Shown in pieces: positions 24,910 through 34,772 of a DNA stretch of 64,000 bases (its first letter is position 1; every line of letters starts with the position of its first letter). Under the pieces are notes generated by a model. It was not told the origin of the DNA. It saw nothing but the letters and a program-made list of their open reading frames with translations, and searched no databases. A program made the translations under genes and the position numbers. This stretch comes from Swaminathania salitolerans (GTDB lineage: Bacteria > Pseudomonadota > Alphaproteobacteria > Acetobacterales > Acetobacteraceae), in NCBI RefSeq assembly GCF_007988945.1, contig NZ_BJVC01000001.1:62001-126000 (forward strand), given 5' to 3'.

Positions 24910-25560
24910 TCAGATTTCCTGCTTGTCCTGCGGTGGCGGGTCGATCCTGATCCTGCTTTCTCTCCCGGTCAGGAGACGCCGGATATTGCCGGTATGTCTC
25001 AGCAGGATGATCAGGGTCAGGAGCAGCGTCGCAACGGGAAGCGGGCTATGCACCGGCTGTTCGCTCAGGGGAGGCATCAGGAAGGGCGCGACGATGAAGG
25101 CCGCAAGCGCGCCGGCTGACGAGATATGCGACAGCTTGGCTACGGCAAGCCAGACCAGACAGCATGCGATCCCGACGGGCCAGCACAGGGCGAACAGGGC
25201 ACCGAGGCCGGTTGCGACCCCCTTGCCGCCGCGAAAGCCGAGCCAGACCGGAAAGCAGTGACCGAGAACGACACAGACCGCCGCGACCGCCATACCGGTC
25301 CGGACGTTCCCTTCGAGCAGCAGCGGAACGATCAGCACAGCGAGCGCTCCCTTCAACCCGTCAAGGAGCAGGGTCGCCGCCGCGAGGCCCTTGCGTCCCG
25401 TTCGCAGGACGTTCGTCGCACCGATATTGCCGGATCCGATCTTCCGGATATCGCCGGCGCCGCCGATATGACTGAGGAGCAGTCCGAACGGAATGCTTCC
25501 CAGAAGATAGGCGATACCCGCACAGAGCAGGATCGGACCGGAATGGGGGATCGTGATCAT
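24910..25560 (-). CDS. plsY: Glycerol-3-phosphate acyltransferase PlsY
   Basis: PlsY transfers an acyl group from acyl-phosphate to glycerol-3-phosphate, starting phospholipid synthesis at the inner membrane. The 216-residue product has about five hydrophobic segments and the family motifs SGNIGATNVLR and FRGGKGVATGLG. The start at 25560 forms an ATGA overlap with the dihydroorotase-like gene, giving a clear start and coupling. Confidence 0.95.
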   Translation of the reverse strand: MITIPHSGPILLCAGIAYLLGSIPFGLLLSHIGGAGDIRKIGSGNIGATNVLRTGRKGLAAATLLLDGLKGALAVLIVPLLLEGNVRTGMAVAAVCVVLGHCFPVWLGFRGGKGVATGLGALFALCWPVGIACCLVWLAVAKLSHISSAGALAAFIVAPFLMPPLSEQPVHSPLPVATLLLTLIILLRHTGNIRRLLTGRESRIRIDPPPQDKQEI

Positions 25561-26849
25561 GCGGTCTGTTCGCCGAAGACCCGGCGCCCCGATTTCCACG
25601 TTCCGAGAACCCTGCCCCGGAGCGTCTCGCCGTCGAAAGGCGTGTTCTGGGCGCGTCCCGGCAGGGCGCCTGCCTGGACGACCCAGGATTCTTCCGGATC
25701 GAAAAGACAGAGATCCGCTGCCGCGCCGGGCGCCAGCGTGCCGGCGGGGCTGCCGAGAAGCGCGGCAGGCGCCCCGGTCAGAAGAGCGATGGCCCGCGCG
25801 AGAGGGAGATCGCCCTCATGCACCCGGGCGAGCGTGACGCCGAGCAGCGTGGCGAGTCCGGTTCCGCCTGCGCTCGCCTGTGCGAAGGGCAGGCGCTTGT
25901 CGTCGGCGTCCCATGGGGCGTGATCGGAGGCGATCGCATCGATCGTGCCATCCGCCAGAGCCGCGCAGACCGCGAGGCGGTCGCTCTCGGCCCGAAGCGG
26001 GGGCGAAAGCTTCGCATAGGTGCGAAAGGCCCCGATGGCCGATTCGTTCAGGGTGAAATAGGGGGGCGCCGTATCGCAGGTGATCGGCAGTCCGCGTTGC
26101 TTTGCCTGCCGGATCAGCTCCAGCCCCTCTGCCGTCGAGACATGACCGAAATGCAGACGGGCGCCCGTCATCTCCGCCAGACGGATATCGCGGGCGATGA
26201 GGATGGCTTCCGCTGCGGCAGGAATCTGGGGCAGGCCCATGCGGGTCGCGAGCGCCCCTGCGGTGGCGGCCCCGCCCCGCGCCAGGGAAGGATCCTCGGG
26301 ATGCTGCACGACAAGCGCCCCCACGCCCTGCGCATAGGCCAGGAGCTGGCGCATCCGCTTGGTATCGGCAATGGCATGGATGCCGTCGGTGAAGGCGACC
26401 GCGCCCGCCTCGCGCAGCAATCCGAGTTCGGCCATCTCCTCCCCGGCACAGTTTTTCGTCAGGGCGCCATAGGGAAGAATGGTGACGAGCCCGGTTTCGT
26501 CCCCGCGTCCGCGCAGCAGGCGCACGAGCGCCGGCTCGTCGATCGCAGGTTTCGAATTCGGCAGCACGGCCAGGGTGGTCACGCCGCCAGCGGCGGCTGC
26601 CCGCGCGCAGGAGGCAATCGTCTCGCGATACTCGAAGCCCGGTTCGCCTATCGCGACGCGCATATCGACCAGACCGGGGCAGAGAACCGCGCCCGCACCG
26701 TCGATGCGTGTCGCATTTTCGGGCGCGCCTTCGGCCCCGGGCGCATCCAGCGCCGCAATATGTCCGTCGCGGACGAGAAGACGCCCGGGACTGTCCTGCC
26801 CCGTCCGGGGATCGATCAGCCGGACATTGTCGAAAACGAGATCGGTCAT
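25557..26849 (-). CDS. Dihydroorotase-like protein PyrC' lacking the HxH metal site
   Basis: The 430-residue product has the amidohydrolase fold of dihydroorotase and lies directly after pyrB, as in many alphaproteobacteria. The usual DxHxH metal-binding motif near residue 60 reads [13 protein letters not shown] here, with arginine and alanine in place of both histidines. Later ligand candidates ([23 protein letters not shown]) persist. Proteins of this kind are the non-catalytic PyrC' (PyrX) that assemble with aspartate transcarbamoylase, so the gene is more likely structural than enzymatic, and a true dihydroorotase should be elsewhere. Both ends overlap neighbours by ATGA. Confidence 0.88.
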   Translation of the reverse strand: MTDLVFDNVRLIDPRTGQDSPGRLLVRDGHIAALDAPGAEGAPENATRIDGAGAVLCPGLVDMRVAIGEPGFEYRETIASCARAAAAGGVTTLAVLPNSKPAIDEPALVRLLRGRGDETGLVTILPYGALTKNCAGEEMAELGLLREAGAVAFTDGIHAIADTKRMRQLLAYAQGVGALVVQHPEDPSLARGGAATAGALATRMGLPQIPAAAEAILIARDIRLAEMTGARLHFGHVSTAEGLELIRQAKQRGLPITCDTAPPYFTLNESAIGAFRTYAKLSPPLRAESDRLAVCAALADGTIDAIASDHAPWDADDKRLPFAQASAGGTGLATLLGVTLARVHEGDLPLARAIALLTGAPAALLGSPAGTLAPGAAADLCLFDPEESWVVQAGALPGRAQNTPFDGETLRGRVLGTWKSGRRVFGEQTA

Positions 26850-27787
26850 GACGCCGTCCGCATACGTGAGAGGCGATCGAGCACGGCCATGCGCACGGCA
26901 ACGCCCATCTCGACCTGTTCCTGAATGACACTCTGGGTCGAGTCCGCGACATCCGAGGCGATCTCGACACCGCGATTCATCGGTCCGGGATGCATGACCA
27001 GCGCCCCGGGCTTCGCGAAGGCGAGGCGTCGGCTGTCCACGCCGTAGAACCGGTAGAACTCGCGTGCGCTCGGTACGAGCCCTGCGCCCATGCGTTCGCG
27101 CTGCAGCCGGAGGGTCATCACCACGTCGGCGTCACGCAGCCCGCTTTCCATGTCGTGGTGAATCGAGACGGCACCGAGCGATTGCATGACACCCGGAACC
27201 AGCGTGGGCGGCCCGACCAGACGCACCCTGCTGCCCATGGCGGTCAGAAGATGGATGTTCGAACGTGCGACGCGGCTGTGACCCACATCGCCGCAGATCG
27301 CGACGGTCAGCCCGCTCAGCGTGCCCAGATGGCGCTTGATCGTCAGCGCATCGAGCAGGGCCTGTGTCGGGTGTTCGTGCATGCCGTCACCGGCATTAAC
27401 CACGCTGGCCTCGACCTTCTGCGCCAGAAGCGCCGGCGCCCCCGAGGCCGCGTGACGCACCACCAGCAGGTCGCAGCGCATGGCGTTGAGCGTGGCCGCC
27501 GTATCGAGCAGCGTCTCGCCCTTGTTCACCGAAGAGGTGGCGACCGTCATGTTGATGACATCAGCCCCCAGACGCTTGCCCGCCAGCTCGAAACTGGTGC
27601 GGGTGCGCGTGCTGTCCTCGAAGAACAGGTTGATCACCGTCCGGCCGCGCAGAGCATCGCGCGGCGCGGTGCGTGAGCGGCTCAGCAGGGCATAATTCGC
27701 TGCGAGATCGAGATAAGGGGTGATCTCCTCGGCGCTCATGCCCTCGAGACCGAGCAGATGATGCCGTCGGGCGAGCGTCTCAGCCAT
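26846..27787 (-). CDS. pyrB: Aspartate carbamoyltransferase catalytic subunit
   Basis: This enzyme commits carbamoyl phosphate and aspartate to pyrimidine synthesis. The 313-residue product has the carbamoyl-phosphate motif [13 protein letters not shown], the [10 protein letters not shown] motif and the aspartate-loop sequence LRLQRERMG. The start overlaps the end of gltX by eight bases, and the stop overlaps the pyrC' start by ATGA. The next protein probably forms its holoenzyme partner. Confidence 0.96.
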   Translation of the reverse strand: MAETLARRHHLLGLEGMSAEEITPYLDLAANYALLSRSRTAPRDALRGRTVINLFFEDSTRTRTSFELAGKRLGADVINMTVATSSVNKGETLLDTAATLNAMRCDLLVVRHAASGAPALLAQKVEASVVNAGDGMHEHPTQALLDALTIKRHLGTLSGLTVAICGDVGHSRVARSNIHLLTAMGSRVRLVGPPTLVPGVMQSLGAVSIHHDMESGLRDADVVMTLRLQRERMGAGLVPSAREFYRFYGVDSRRLAFAKPGALVMHPGPMNRGVEIASDVADSTQSVIQEQVEMGVAVRMAVLDRLSRMRTAS

Positions 27788-29186
27788 GCGCGATCGCGGC
27801 TCCTATGCGGGCCAGAACCTCGTCCCGGCCGAGGGCCTGAAGGGTCAGATCGATACCGGGCGAGACCGTGCTGCCGGTCATGGCCGCACGCAGGGGCTGG
27901 GCGACCTGTCCCAGCTTGATCGCTCTGGTTTCCGCAAACTCACGTAGAGCGCCATCGATGGCCGGTGCCTCGAACGGCTCGACCAGAGCCAGCGCCTGCG
28001 CCACGCCGCGCAGCACGTCCCTGCCGTCTTCCGAAAGCTGCTTCTGCGCCTTGACGTCATAGGGGAAGGGCAGGGACCGACCGAGGAAAGCCGCGCTGTC
28101 GGCAAGATCCGTCAGCAGCTTGGCGCGTTCCTTGAGCCCCGGCATCAGGGTCAGTACGCGGGCGCGCAGGGCGTCATCCACCGTGATATCGTCACGTGTC
28201 TTCAGACGCTCCAGAACGTCATCGGTCAGACGCGCATCGTCGGCTTCGCGCATATAGACGCCGTTCAGATGGGTGAGCTTGACGTAATCCATGCGCGAGG
28301 GCGAGCGACCCACGCCGTCCAGATCGAACAGGCGGATCTGCTCCTCACGGTTCAGGATCTCGGCATCGCCATGACCCCAGCCCAGACGCAGCAGATAGTT
28401 GCACAGCGCTTCCGGCAGGAAACCCTCATCGCGGAATTCCACAACCGATTGCGCGCCATGACGCTTGGACAGCTTGGCGCCATCTGGCCCGTGTATGAGC
28501 GGCAGATGCGCGAAATGCGGCAGATCCCAGCCCATGGCGCGATAGATCATGGCCTGACGGAACGTGTTCGTCAGATGATCGTCTCCCCGGATGACATGGG
28601 TGATCGCCATGTCATGATCGTCGCACACCACGGCATGGAGATAGGTGGGTGTGCCATCCGAGCGCAGGATGATCAGATCGTCCATCTCGGCATTGGCCAC
28701 GCGGACCTCGCCCTGGACCAGATCGTTGATGACGGTTTCGCCCTCGCGCGGCGCTTTCAGACGCACCGCGAAGGCTGCGCCTTCCGGCGCCTCCGAAGGA
28801 TCGCGGTCGCGCCACATGCCGTTATAGCGCGGCGGCTGACCCTTCGCGATGGCGTCCTCGCGCATCTGCTTCAGCTCGTCGGCCGTGCAATAGCAGCGAT
28901 AGGCCAGCCCTTTTTCCAGCAGCTCCTGCGCCACTTCCGTATGGCGCCCCTGACGTGTGGACTGGAAGACGGGCTCCTCATCCGCGGTAATCCCCATCCA
29001 GGCCAGCCCGTCGAAGATGACATCGACCGCGCGCTGCGTGGAACGCTCGCGATCCGTATCCTCGATTCTGAGCAGGAATTGCCCACCGTGATGGCGGGCA
29101 AACAGGAAATTGAACAGGGCCGCACGGGCATTGCCGATATGCAGCAAGCCGGTGGGAGAAGGGGCAAAGCGTGTGCGAACGGTCAT
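27780..29186 (-). CDS. gltX: Glutamyl-tRNA synthetase
   Basis: This class I synthetase loads glutamate on tRNA. The 468-residue product begins [18 protein letters not shown] (HIGH variant at residues 16-19) and has the KMSKS equivalent KLSKRHGA. Only the first half of the cysteine pair pattern (YRCYC) is visible, so zinc binding is not obvious. Length fits a discriminating GluRS and not the shorter GluQRS. It heads the leftward cluster and its end overlaps pyrB, so translation of the pyr genes is tied to it. A hairpin-rich non-coding region precedes it. Confidence 0.96.
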   Translation of the reverse strand: MTVRTRFAPSPTGLLHIGNARAALFNFLFARHHGGQFLLRIEDTDRERSTQRAVDVIFDGLAWMGITADEEPVFQSTRQGRHTEVAQELLEKGLAYRCYCTADELKQMREDAIAKGQPPRYNGMWRDRDPSEAPEGAAFAVRLKAPREGETVINDLVQGEVRVANAEMDDLIILRSDGTPTYLHAVVCDDHDMAITHVIRGDDHLTNTFRQAMIYRAMGWDLPHFAHLPLIHGPDGAKLSKRHGAQSVVEFRDEGFLPEALCNYLLRLGWGHGDAEILNREEQIRLFDLDGVGRSPSRMDYVKLTHLNGVYMREADDARLTDDVLERLKTRDDITVDDALRARVLTLMPGLKERAKLLTDLADSAAFLGRSLPFPYDVKAQKQLSEDGRDVLRGVAQALALVEPFEAPAIDGALREFAETRAIKLGQVAQPLRAAMTGSTVSPGIDLTLQALGRDEVLARIGAAIAHG

Positions 29187-29596
29187 GGCGCGTGCATAGC
29201 ATGGTTGAGGGCTGCACACTACCGGATGGCGATTTGTTGTCCGGCCCGGATGAGCGACTGCGGCCCAAAAATTTCTGTCATGGGGCCTCGCCCCGCGGAG
29301 GCTTCCAGCTACGAGAACCGCCCTCCATGGGGCTCCACTCCATACCCCGCCAAAGGACGGTCGTCCTTTGGAAACCTGCCTGGCCAATCGGGATGAAAGG
29401 GACGCGTCCCTTTCCGGGGAGCAGGGCAGCGCCCCGCAGGCAACTCTCTTCACGGGGCTCCGTCCCGCTTGGACAATGGAAGGCCTGCTCAATCAGGCCC
29501 CGTTTTTGCGCGCGTGTTTCCTCCTGAAAACCCCTCGGGGTACGGTTTGTGCAAACGGGATTTGCAGAATTCTGTATTCGATGTAACGGTCTCGAT
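29187..29596. other. Hairpin-rich intergenic block upstream of gltX
   Basis: This 410-base gap lies between the divergent gltX and purine nucleoside permease genes. It holds a series of inverted repeats: GGGG/CCCC at 29282-29294; CCAAAGGACG, two bases, and its complement at 29350-29371; a perfect 20-base palindrome at 29395-29414; and GGGCAGCGCCC at 29424-29434. A terminator follows at 29482. Such GC-rich structured spacers can be repeat-family elements or RNA genes. No ORF of gene-like character was seen, and the gltX promoter must lie in this block. Confidence 0.65.
29482..29507 (+). terminator. Rho-independent terminator with no upstream plus-strand gene
   Basis: GGCCTG, six bases, CAGGCC forms a six-base-pair stem followed by CCG and five T residues. 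The nearest plus-strand gene upstream is many kilobases away, so it would end a transcript that starts within the hairpin block. Confidence 0.65.
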
Positions 29597-30664
29597 ATGA
29601 AAACACGCTTTCTCCTGTCCTGCCTTGCATCCATTGCCTGTGTCGTCGGTCTGGGGGCATCGGCTGCTGCCGCACCGGTGGCGCCGCGTGTCATTATTGT
29701 CGCGGGGTGGGAAAACGGGGCGGATACCGGCGATGCGCCGGGCGAGTATCAGAACTGGGTCGAGCGCGCGCATCTGACACGGCAGATCCCGGTACGGGGC
29801 GTGAAAGAGCCGATCCTGAGAGCCAATGACTCGGGCGTCTACGGTCTCGTTCTGCGTTCGGGCGCTGCGGAGCTGATGGCGCTGGCGCTCGATCCGGCTT
29901 TCGACCTCAGGAAGACCTACTGGATCTTCACCGGCATCTCGGGCGTGAATCCCAATGTGGCATCTGTGGGCAGCGTGGCCTGGGCACGCTGGGTGGTGGA
30001 TGGCGATGCCCTGCGTGAGCTGGATGACCGGTCCATCCCGAAGGACTGGCCCTACGGGCTCTATGCGATCGGCGCCGACCGACCCAACACCTTGCCGAAA
30101 GACCCCAATCATTATGGCTCGGTCACGGATGTGGCGCAGCTCACCAGGGCCTATCCGCTCAATCAGGGGCTGGCGCGCTGGGCATATGCACTCAGCAAGG
30201 ATGTCCCTCTGGCCGACGACCCCGGGGTCGCGCGCCGTCGCGCGGCCTGGCCCGGTTCATCGCCTGCCAGCAAGCCCCCGGCGGTCCTGATGGGCGAGAC
30301 GCTCGGTGCGCTCCGCTACTGGCACGGCAAAGCCCGAAACGACTGGGCCGAGGACTGGGTCAGGCTCTGGACCAGGGCCCGGGGCGTCTTCGTCATGACC
30401 AATGAGGAGAGCCAGACCAATCAGAAGACCATGCGCCTCCTCGCCAGATGGGGGTATGTCGATCCCGCGCGCATCATGGTGCTGCGCTCGGGCTCCAACC
30501 CTTCCATGCCTCCGCCGGGCGTGCCGCTCACCCGGTCCATGGGCGATGAAGGGCCGGGGCAAAACCTCGCTTTCGACAATAACGAGCGTGCCGGGGCTCC
30601 CGTGGTGGCGGAGCTGGTCCGCCACTGGGACCGCTATCGCGATCATGTGCCGACCGCGCCCTGA
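29597..30664 (+). CDS. Purine nucleoside permease (NUP family), exported
   Basis: The 355-residue product has an N-terminal signal peptide ending near SAAAAP. It matches the NUP family at PRVIIVAGWENGADTGDAPGEY, FTGISGVNPNVASVGSVAWA, GALRYWHGKARNDWAEDW and ESQTNQKTMRLLARWG. These proteins were named for purine nucleoside uptake in yeast; the bacterial version looks periplasmic and its exact role is unclear. The ATG at 29597 was chosen for the signal peptide. It is divergent from gltX and followed by comEC after 78 bases. Confidence 0.88.
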   Translation: MKTRFLLSCLASIACVVGLGASAAAAPVAPRVIIVAGWENGADTGDAPGEYQNWVERAHLTRQIPVRGVKEPILRANDSGVYGLVLRSGAAELMALALDPAFDLRKTYWIFTGISGVNPNVASVGSVAWARWVVDGDALRELDDRSIPKDWPYGLYAIGADRPNTLPKDPNHYGSVTDVAQLTRAYPLNQGLARWAYALSKDVPLADDPGVARRRAAWPGSSPASKPPAVLMGETLGALRYWHGKARNDWAEDWVRLWTRARGVFVMTNEESQTNQKTMRLLARWGYVDPARIMVLRSGSNPSMPPPGVPLTRSMGDEGPGQNLAFDNNERAGAPVVAELVRHWDRYRDHVPTAP

Positions 30665-30742
30665 CCTGCGCTTTGCCGCGCCTCGTCATCCGGTTTCGCG
30701 CAAGAGGGACATGACGGCATGCGGTGAGCGAACCGAAGGAAT

Positions 30743-32881
30743 ATGATGGGCGGGATCGAGGCGATCCTGTTCAGACAGGGACGGGCCCTGTTCGGCTGGA
30801 TGCCGGTTTTGTGGGCTGCCGGCGTGTTGCTGTATTTCCAGCTCCGGTATGAACCGGGTTGGCAGTCGGCATGCCCGATCGCTGTTCTGGGCGGTACGGT
30901 GCTCTGTGCGGGATGGCGGAGGATCGGTTCCAGGGTTGCGGGGTTTGTGCTCCTTCTGCCCGCTCTTGGTTTTCTGGACGCGTCATGGCAGGCGCATCGT
31001 CAGACTCCGATGCCTGCGCTGCCGTCTCTTTCGGTCGTTCTCAGCGGTACGATACGGGACGTGCGCGATCTCGGTCGGGAGAGCCCGGATCTTTTTCGCC
31101 AGCGTCTCGTCGTGGCAGATGCCGTCTTCGAGACCGGGGTCGATGCCGGTATGTCTCCCCTGCAACGCCGGTTGCTTCTGTCCCTCCGGTCCGAACGGCC
31201 CCTGAGCCCGGGCGATCGCATCCGTGCCCGTGCCCTGCTTCATCCGCCTTCTCCGCCCTTCTACCCCGGAGGTCGCGATCCCCAGCGTCGCGCCTGGTTC
31301 GACGGAACGGCGGGAACGGGCCGGATCCTGAACGAACCCGTCCTCATCGCACAGACGACGCGGCGCAATCCCGATCTCTGGCGCGCGGCCATCGCCCGCC
31401 ATATCGGCGAGACGCTGCCCGGCCAGGACGGCGCCATTGCCGCCACCCTGCTTGCCGGGCATGACGAGGGGATCAGTCGGGAGACGCGCGCGTCTTTTGC
31501 CGCATCGGGGCTTGCACATATTCTCGCGGTGGCCGGTCTCCATCTGGGGCTCGTCATGGGCGCCGTCTTTGTAGCCCTGCGTCAATGTCTCGTATTCTGG
31601 CCGCGTATCGGCCTTCGTCTGCCTTGCCGGGAGATTGCCGCGCTCGTCGCTCTCGCCGTTGGGGCAGGCTATGTCCTGCTGACAGGCGCGCATCTTCCTG
31701 CCCTGAGAAGCCTGGGCATGGCCGGACTGGCGACCTGCGCCCTTCTCGCCAGTCGCCGGGTTCTCTCCATGCGCTCGCTTGCGATCGTGGCCCTGCTCCT
31801 TCTTATCGTCTCGCCGGTCCTCGTTCTGGATCTGTCCTTCCAGATGTCCTTTGCTGCCGTGATGGCCCTGATCGCGGGATACGATGTCCTGCGCCCGGTT
31901 CTCCGGCGCGATGCAGAGCGATTCCGTGGGCGCACGTCCCGCCGGATCCTTCATCATGTGGGGCTTCTCGCCCTGACGAGTGCGCTGGCCGGCGGCGCGA
32001 CGCTGCCGCTCGTCATGGCCGGTTTCGGCACGGTTCAGCCCTGGTTCATCCTCGCCAATCTCGTCGCCGTGCCTCTCGCGGGGATCTGCGTGATGCCGTT
32101 CGGTCTCCTGTCGCTTCTCGCCATGAGTTTCGGTCTGGCAAGCGTCCCGCTCACGATCATGGGGCTCGGGATCCGTGCGATCCGCTTTCTGGCCGATCAT
32201 GTCGCACAGTCTCCCTTCGCGACCGTTTCGGTGCCGCTCATGCCGGGCTGGGGGATTGCGCTCTATATGGCAGGTCTTGCCGGGCTGTGCCTGTGGCGCG
32301 GCAAAGCGAGAGGCCTCTTCCTGCTCCCTGTGAGCGGCGCTGTCCTGTCCTTCCTGTTCGTCGCTCCTCCTCTGGTGCTCGTATCTCCCGATGCGGGGCT
32401 TATCGCCTTCCGGGATGGGGGCGTCTTGCATGCTGGTCCGCATGGCGCGCTCGAGACGCCCGTCCTCGAGGCGTGGCAGCGTGCCTTCGCGCTTCCTGTC
32501 CGTCCTGCCGCGGCGCATCGAGGCTGCACGGGAGAGGGGTGCAAACTGGTTCTGGATGGATATCCGCTGATCCTGCATTTCGCGGATGGCCGCAGTGGAG
32601 CGGATCGAAGCCCGTGTCCGCCGAGCGCCTCGCGTGCGATCGTGATCAGCCGGTCGCCCTTGCCGGAGCCATGTCCGTCGCGGCTGTCCGTCGATCGCTT
32701 CACGGTCTGGCGGAACGGTGCGGTCGCCCTGTATCTGCATGATGGCGATCCGCACGAGCGCGATCCGCACGGGAACGGGCCGGTGATGGTGTCCGACCGG
32801 AGCTGGCGCGGGACGCGTCTCTGGGTGCCGCCTCCCGGCTATCGCGGGAAGCCCAATCTGCCTCTGGCCCGGACGGAGTAG
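30743..32881 (+). CDS. comEC: ComEC/Rec2 family DNA-uptake channel protein
   Basis: This inner-membrane protein passes single-stranded DNA into the cytoplasm during transformation. The 712-residue product has an N-terminal membrane and soluble region, then the competence domain with GLAHILAVAGLHLGLV and about ten hydrophobic segments. After about residue 545 the C-terminal part is soluble but lacks the HxHxDH signature of the metallo-beta-lactamase domain found in longer ComEC proteins, a common alphaproteobacterial state. The gene lies about 6 kb from dprA. The start ATG is one of two adjacent ATG codons. Confidence 0.9.
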   Translation: MMGGIEAILFRQGRALFGWMPVLWAAGVLLYFQLRYEPGWQSACPIAVLGGTVLCAGWRRIGSRVAGFVLLLPALGFLDASWQAHRQTPMPALPSLSVVLSGTIRDVRDLGRESPDLFRQRLVVADAVFETGVDAGMSPLQRRLLLSLRSERPLSPGDRIRARALLHPPSPPFYPGGRDPQRRAWFDGTAGTGRILNEPVLIAQTTRRNPDLWRAAIARHIGETLPGQDGAIAATLLAGHDEGISRETRASFAASGLAHILAVAGLHLGLVMGAVFVALRQCLVFWPRIGLRLPCREIAALVALAVGAGYVLLTGAHLPALRSLGMAGLATCALLASRRVLSMRSLAIVALLLLIVSPVLVLDLSFQMSFAAVMALIAGYDVLRPVLRRDAERFRGRTSRRILHHVGLLALTSALAGGATLPLVMAGFGTVQPWFILANLVAVPLAGICVMPFGLLSLLAMSFGLASVPLTIMGLGIRAIRFLADHVAQSPFATVSVPLMPGWGIALYMAGLAGLCLWRGKARGLFLLPVSGAVLSFLFVAPPLVLVSPDAGLIAFRDGGVLHAGPHGALETPVLEAWQRAFALPVRPAAAHRGCTGEGCKLVLDGYPLILHFADGRSGADRSPCPPSASRAIVISRSPLPEPCPSRLSVDRFTVWRNGAVALYLHDGDPHERDPHGNGPVMVSDRSWRGTRLWVPPPGYRGKPNLPLARTE

Positions 32882-32993
32882 AGTCCTGCCTCCCTTGCGC
32901 CCCGATATGCGAGGCAGAAATATCCGTCATGACCCCGCTGCGCGCAATTCCGGGAGCGGGTTCCGCGCAGCGGGGCCTGTCGGTCGCGTCACT

Positions 32994-33024
32994 TGCCCGG
33001 TTCTCTGCCCGGTTACTTGCCCGG
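32994..33024 (+). repeat. 12-bp tandem repeat, three units
   Basis: TGCCCGG recurs at 32994, 33006 and 33018 within 12-base units, immediately before the stop codon of the antiporter gene, which reads toward it. It fills most of the gap after comEC. Confidence 0.65.
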
Positions 33025-34275
33025 CTATTTGCTCCGGGGATAAAAGCGCAGTGCGACCCGCTCCATGCTCAGACCCTGCACCAGAATGGTGAAGACCACG
33101 ATGCCGTAACAGATCGGCGCGAGGATGTCCTTCATCGGTCCGGCAGGAAGGGTCAGCGCAAGGGAGAGGGAAATGCCGCCGCGCAGCCCGCCCCAGGTCA
33201 GCACCGCCAGCATACGCCCGCGATCCTCTCCGTAGAGATGGATCGGGAGGATGGCGAGGAAAACGCTGAGCGCGCGCGCAAGGATCGAGAGCGGAATGCC
33301 GAGCAGAAGCGCCCAGAGGGCCCGCGTTCCGGGAATGGCTGCGAGGATCTCGAAACCGATGAGAAGAAAGAGGAGTGCGTTGAGGATTTCGTCGATCAGG
33401 GTCCAGAAACTGTTCAGCTCCTCGCGGGCATGATCGTCCATCGTGCTTTTCGCCCGCTCGCTGCCCAGACAGAGCCCGGCCACCACAACGGCGATCGGAC
33501 CGGACATCTCGAGCGCGTGAGCAAGGCTGAATGTGCCGGTCGCAAGACTGAGGGAGACGAGAAGCTGAAGATGGCTGTCACGCGCGGTCCGGAAGCAGAG
33601 CAGGCCGATCACGCCTGCGGCGAGACCGACCAGAGCCCCGCCGATCGCCTCCATGCCGAAAGCCTGAAGCGCGTCGAGCAATGTGACGTTCTGCGCTTCT
33701 CCCGTGACCATCGTGATGGCCAGACCGAACAGCACGATGCTGATCCCGTCATTGAAGAGACTCTCTCCCGCAAAGATCGCCTGGATCGGTCCCGGGAGGC
33801 CCAGGCGGCGCAACATGCCGACCACGGAGACCGGGTCGGTGGGGGCCAGAATGGAACCGAGAACCACACACCACAGGAACGGGACCGGCAGACCCACGAT
33901 CTGCATCACCCAGTACATCGCCCCGCCCAGCAAAAAGACGGCGAGAAGCGTGCCCACGATTGCCAGAAAGAAGATCGAGAATTTCCTCTCCACCAGATAA
34001 CGCGTGTCCACCTGAAGCGCACCGGCGAAAAGCAGGAAGGAGAGGGCACCGTCGAGCAGGTTCCCGGGCAGATCGGCCGAGGCCAGAAGGCTCATCGGAA
34101 GCGTATGCAGATCGACCCCCGGCAGGGCGACATCGAGCCCCTTGAGGATGAGGGATATGACCATGGCAATCAGCAGAATGCCGATCGTCATCGGGAGTTT
34201 GAGGATCTTGTAATTGAGAATGCCGCAGACCGTGCACAGGGTGAGCAGCGTGGCGAAGAGGCTGAGTGAGGACAT
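33025..34275 (-). CDS. Na+/H+ antiporter of the CPA1/NhaP type
   Basis: The 416-residue inner-membrane protein has about twelve hydrophobic segments and the CPA1 core motifs APTDPVSVVGMLRRLGLPG and FAGESLFNDGISIVLF. A later block, TWGGLRGGISLSLALTLP, is also typical. It exchanges protons for sodium or potassium. The start at 34275 has AAGG five bases upstream and gives a membrane segment at the N-terminus; an earlier in-frame start adds a basic stretch. It is on the same strand as the DUF1330 gene, with a 209-base gap. Confidence 0.92.
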   Translation of the reverse strand: MSSLSLFATLLTLCTVCGILNYKILKLPMTIGILLIAMVISLILKGLDVALPGVDLHTLPMSLLASADLPGNLLDGALSFLLFAGALQVDTRYLVERKFSIFFLAIVGTLLAVFLLGGAMYWVMQIVGLPVPFLWCVVLGSILAPTDPVSVVGMLRRLGLPGPIQAIFAGESLFNDGISIVLFGLAITMVTGEAQNVTLLDALQAFGMEAIGGALVGLAAGVIGLLCFRTARDSHLQLLVSLSLATGTFSLAHALEMSGPIAVVVAGLCLGSERAKSTMDDHAREELNSFWTLIDEILNALLFLLIGFEILAAIPGTRALWALLLGIPLSILARALSVFLAILPIHLYGEDRGRMLAVLTWGGLRGGISLSLALTLPAGPMKDILAPICYGIVVFTILVQGLSMERVALRFYPRSK

Positions 34276-34484
34276 GGAACCTTCGGGGTCTGGCGCGTGA
34301 TCGTAACGTTCTAACGCAAGAGAACGTGATGACAGCCCCCTCTGTCGTCCGATCAACATTATGTCACGCGAATTTCACCCGGTCTGCGTCCTTGCCGGGT
34401 CGGAAAACCTCTCCGCTGGCGCTTTTTTTTTCTTGCGCGCCCATTCGTCCGGATATGTGCCCGGGCGAATGGGGCGCCCGCCGG

Positions 34485-34772
34485 TCAGACGCCTTCGACG
34501 AGGGTCGCCCGGTAGACCGCGCCGAGGAAGCGGTGCTCGCGCACCTTGCGATAGGCATCGCCGTCATACCAGGCGAGGGCAGAATCGCGGTCCGGGAATT
34601 CGACGATCACGATCCCTTCCGGTGCTTTCCCCTCGAGCGCTTCCTGTGCGCCATAGGCGACGATCGGCTTTATCGGATGACCCCTGAAGGTTTCGGCCAC
34701 GAGAGAAAAATAGGTATCCAGCTCTTTCTGGTCGCGCGTTTCCTCACGCATGAAGAGGATATAAGTGCTCAT
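34485..34772 (-). CDS. DUF1330 family protein
   Basis: The 95-residue product matches DUF1330, small ferredoxin-like-fold proteins: MSTYILFMREETRDQKELDTY, IVAYGAQEALEG, PEGIVIVEFPDRDSALAWYDGDAYRKV. It has no signal peptide, and function is unknown. The ATG is preceded by GGAGC. It stands alone, transcribed away from the second Hint gene. Confidence 0.88.
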   Translation of the reverse strand: MSTYILFMREETRDQKELDTYFSLVAETFRGHPIKPIVAYGAQEALEGKAPEGIVIVEFPDRDSALAWYDGDAYRKVREHRFLGAVYRATLVEGV

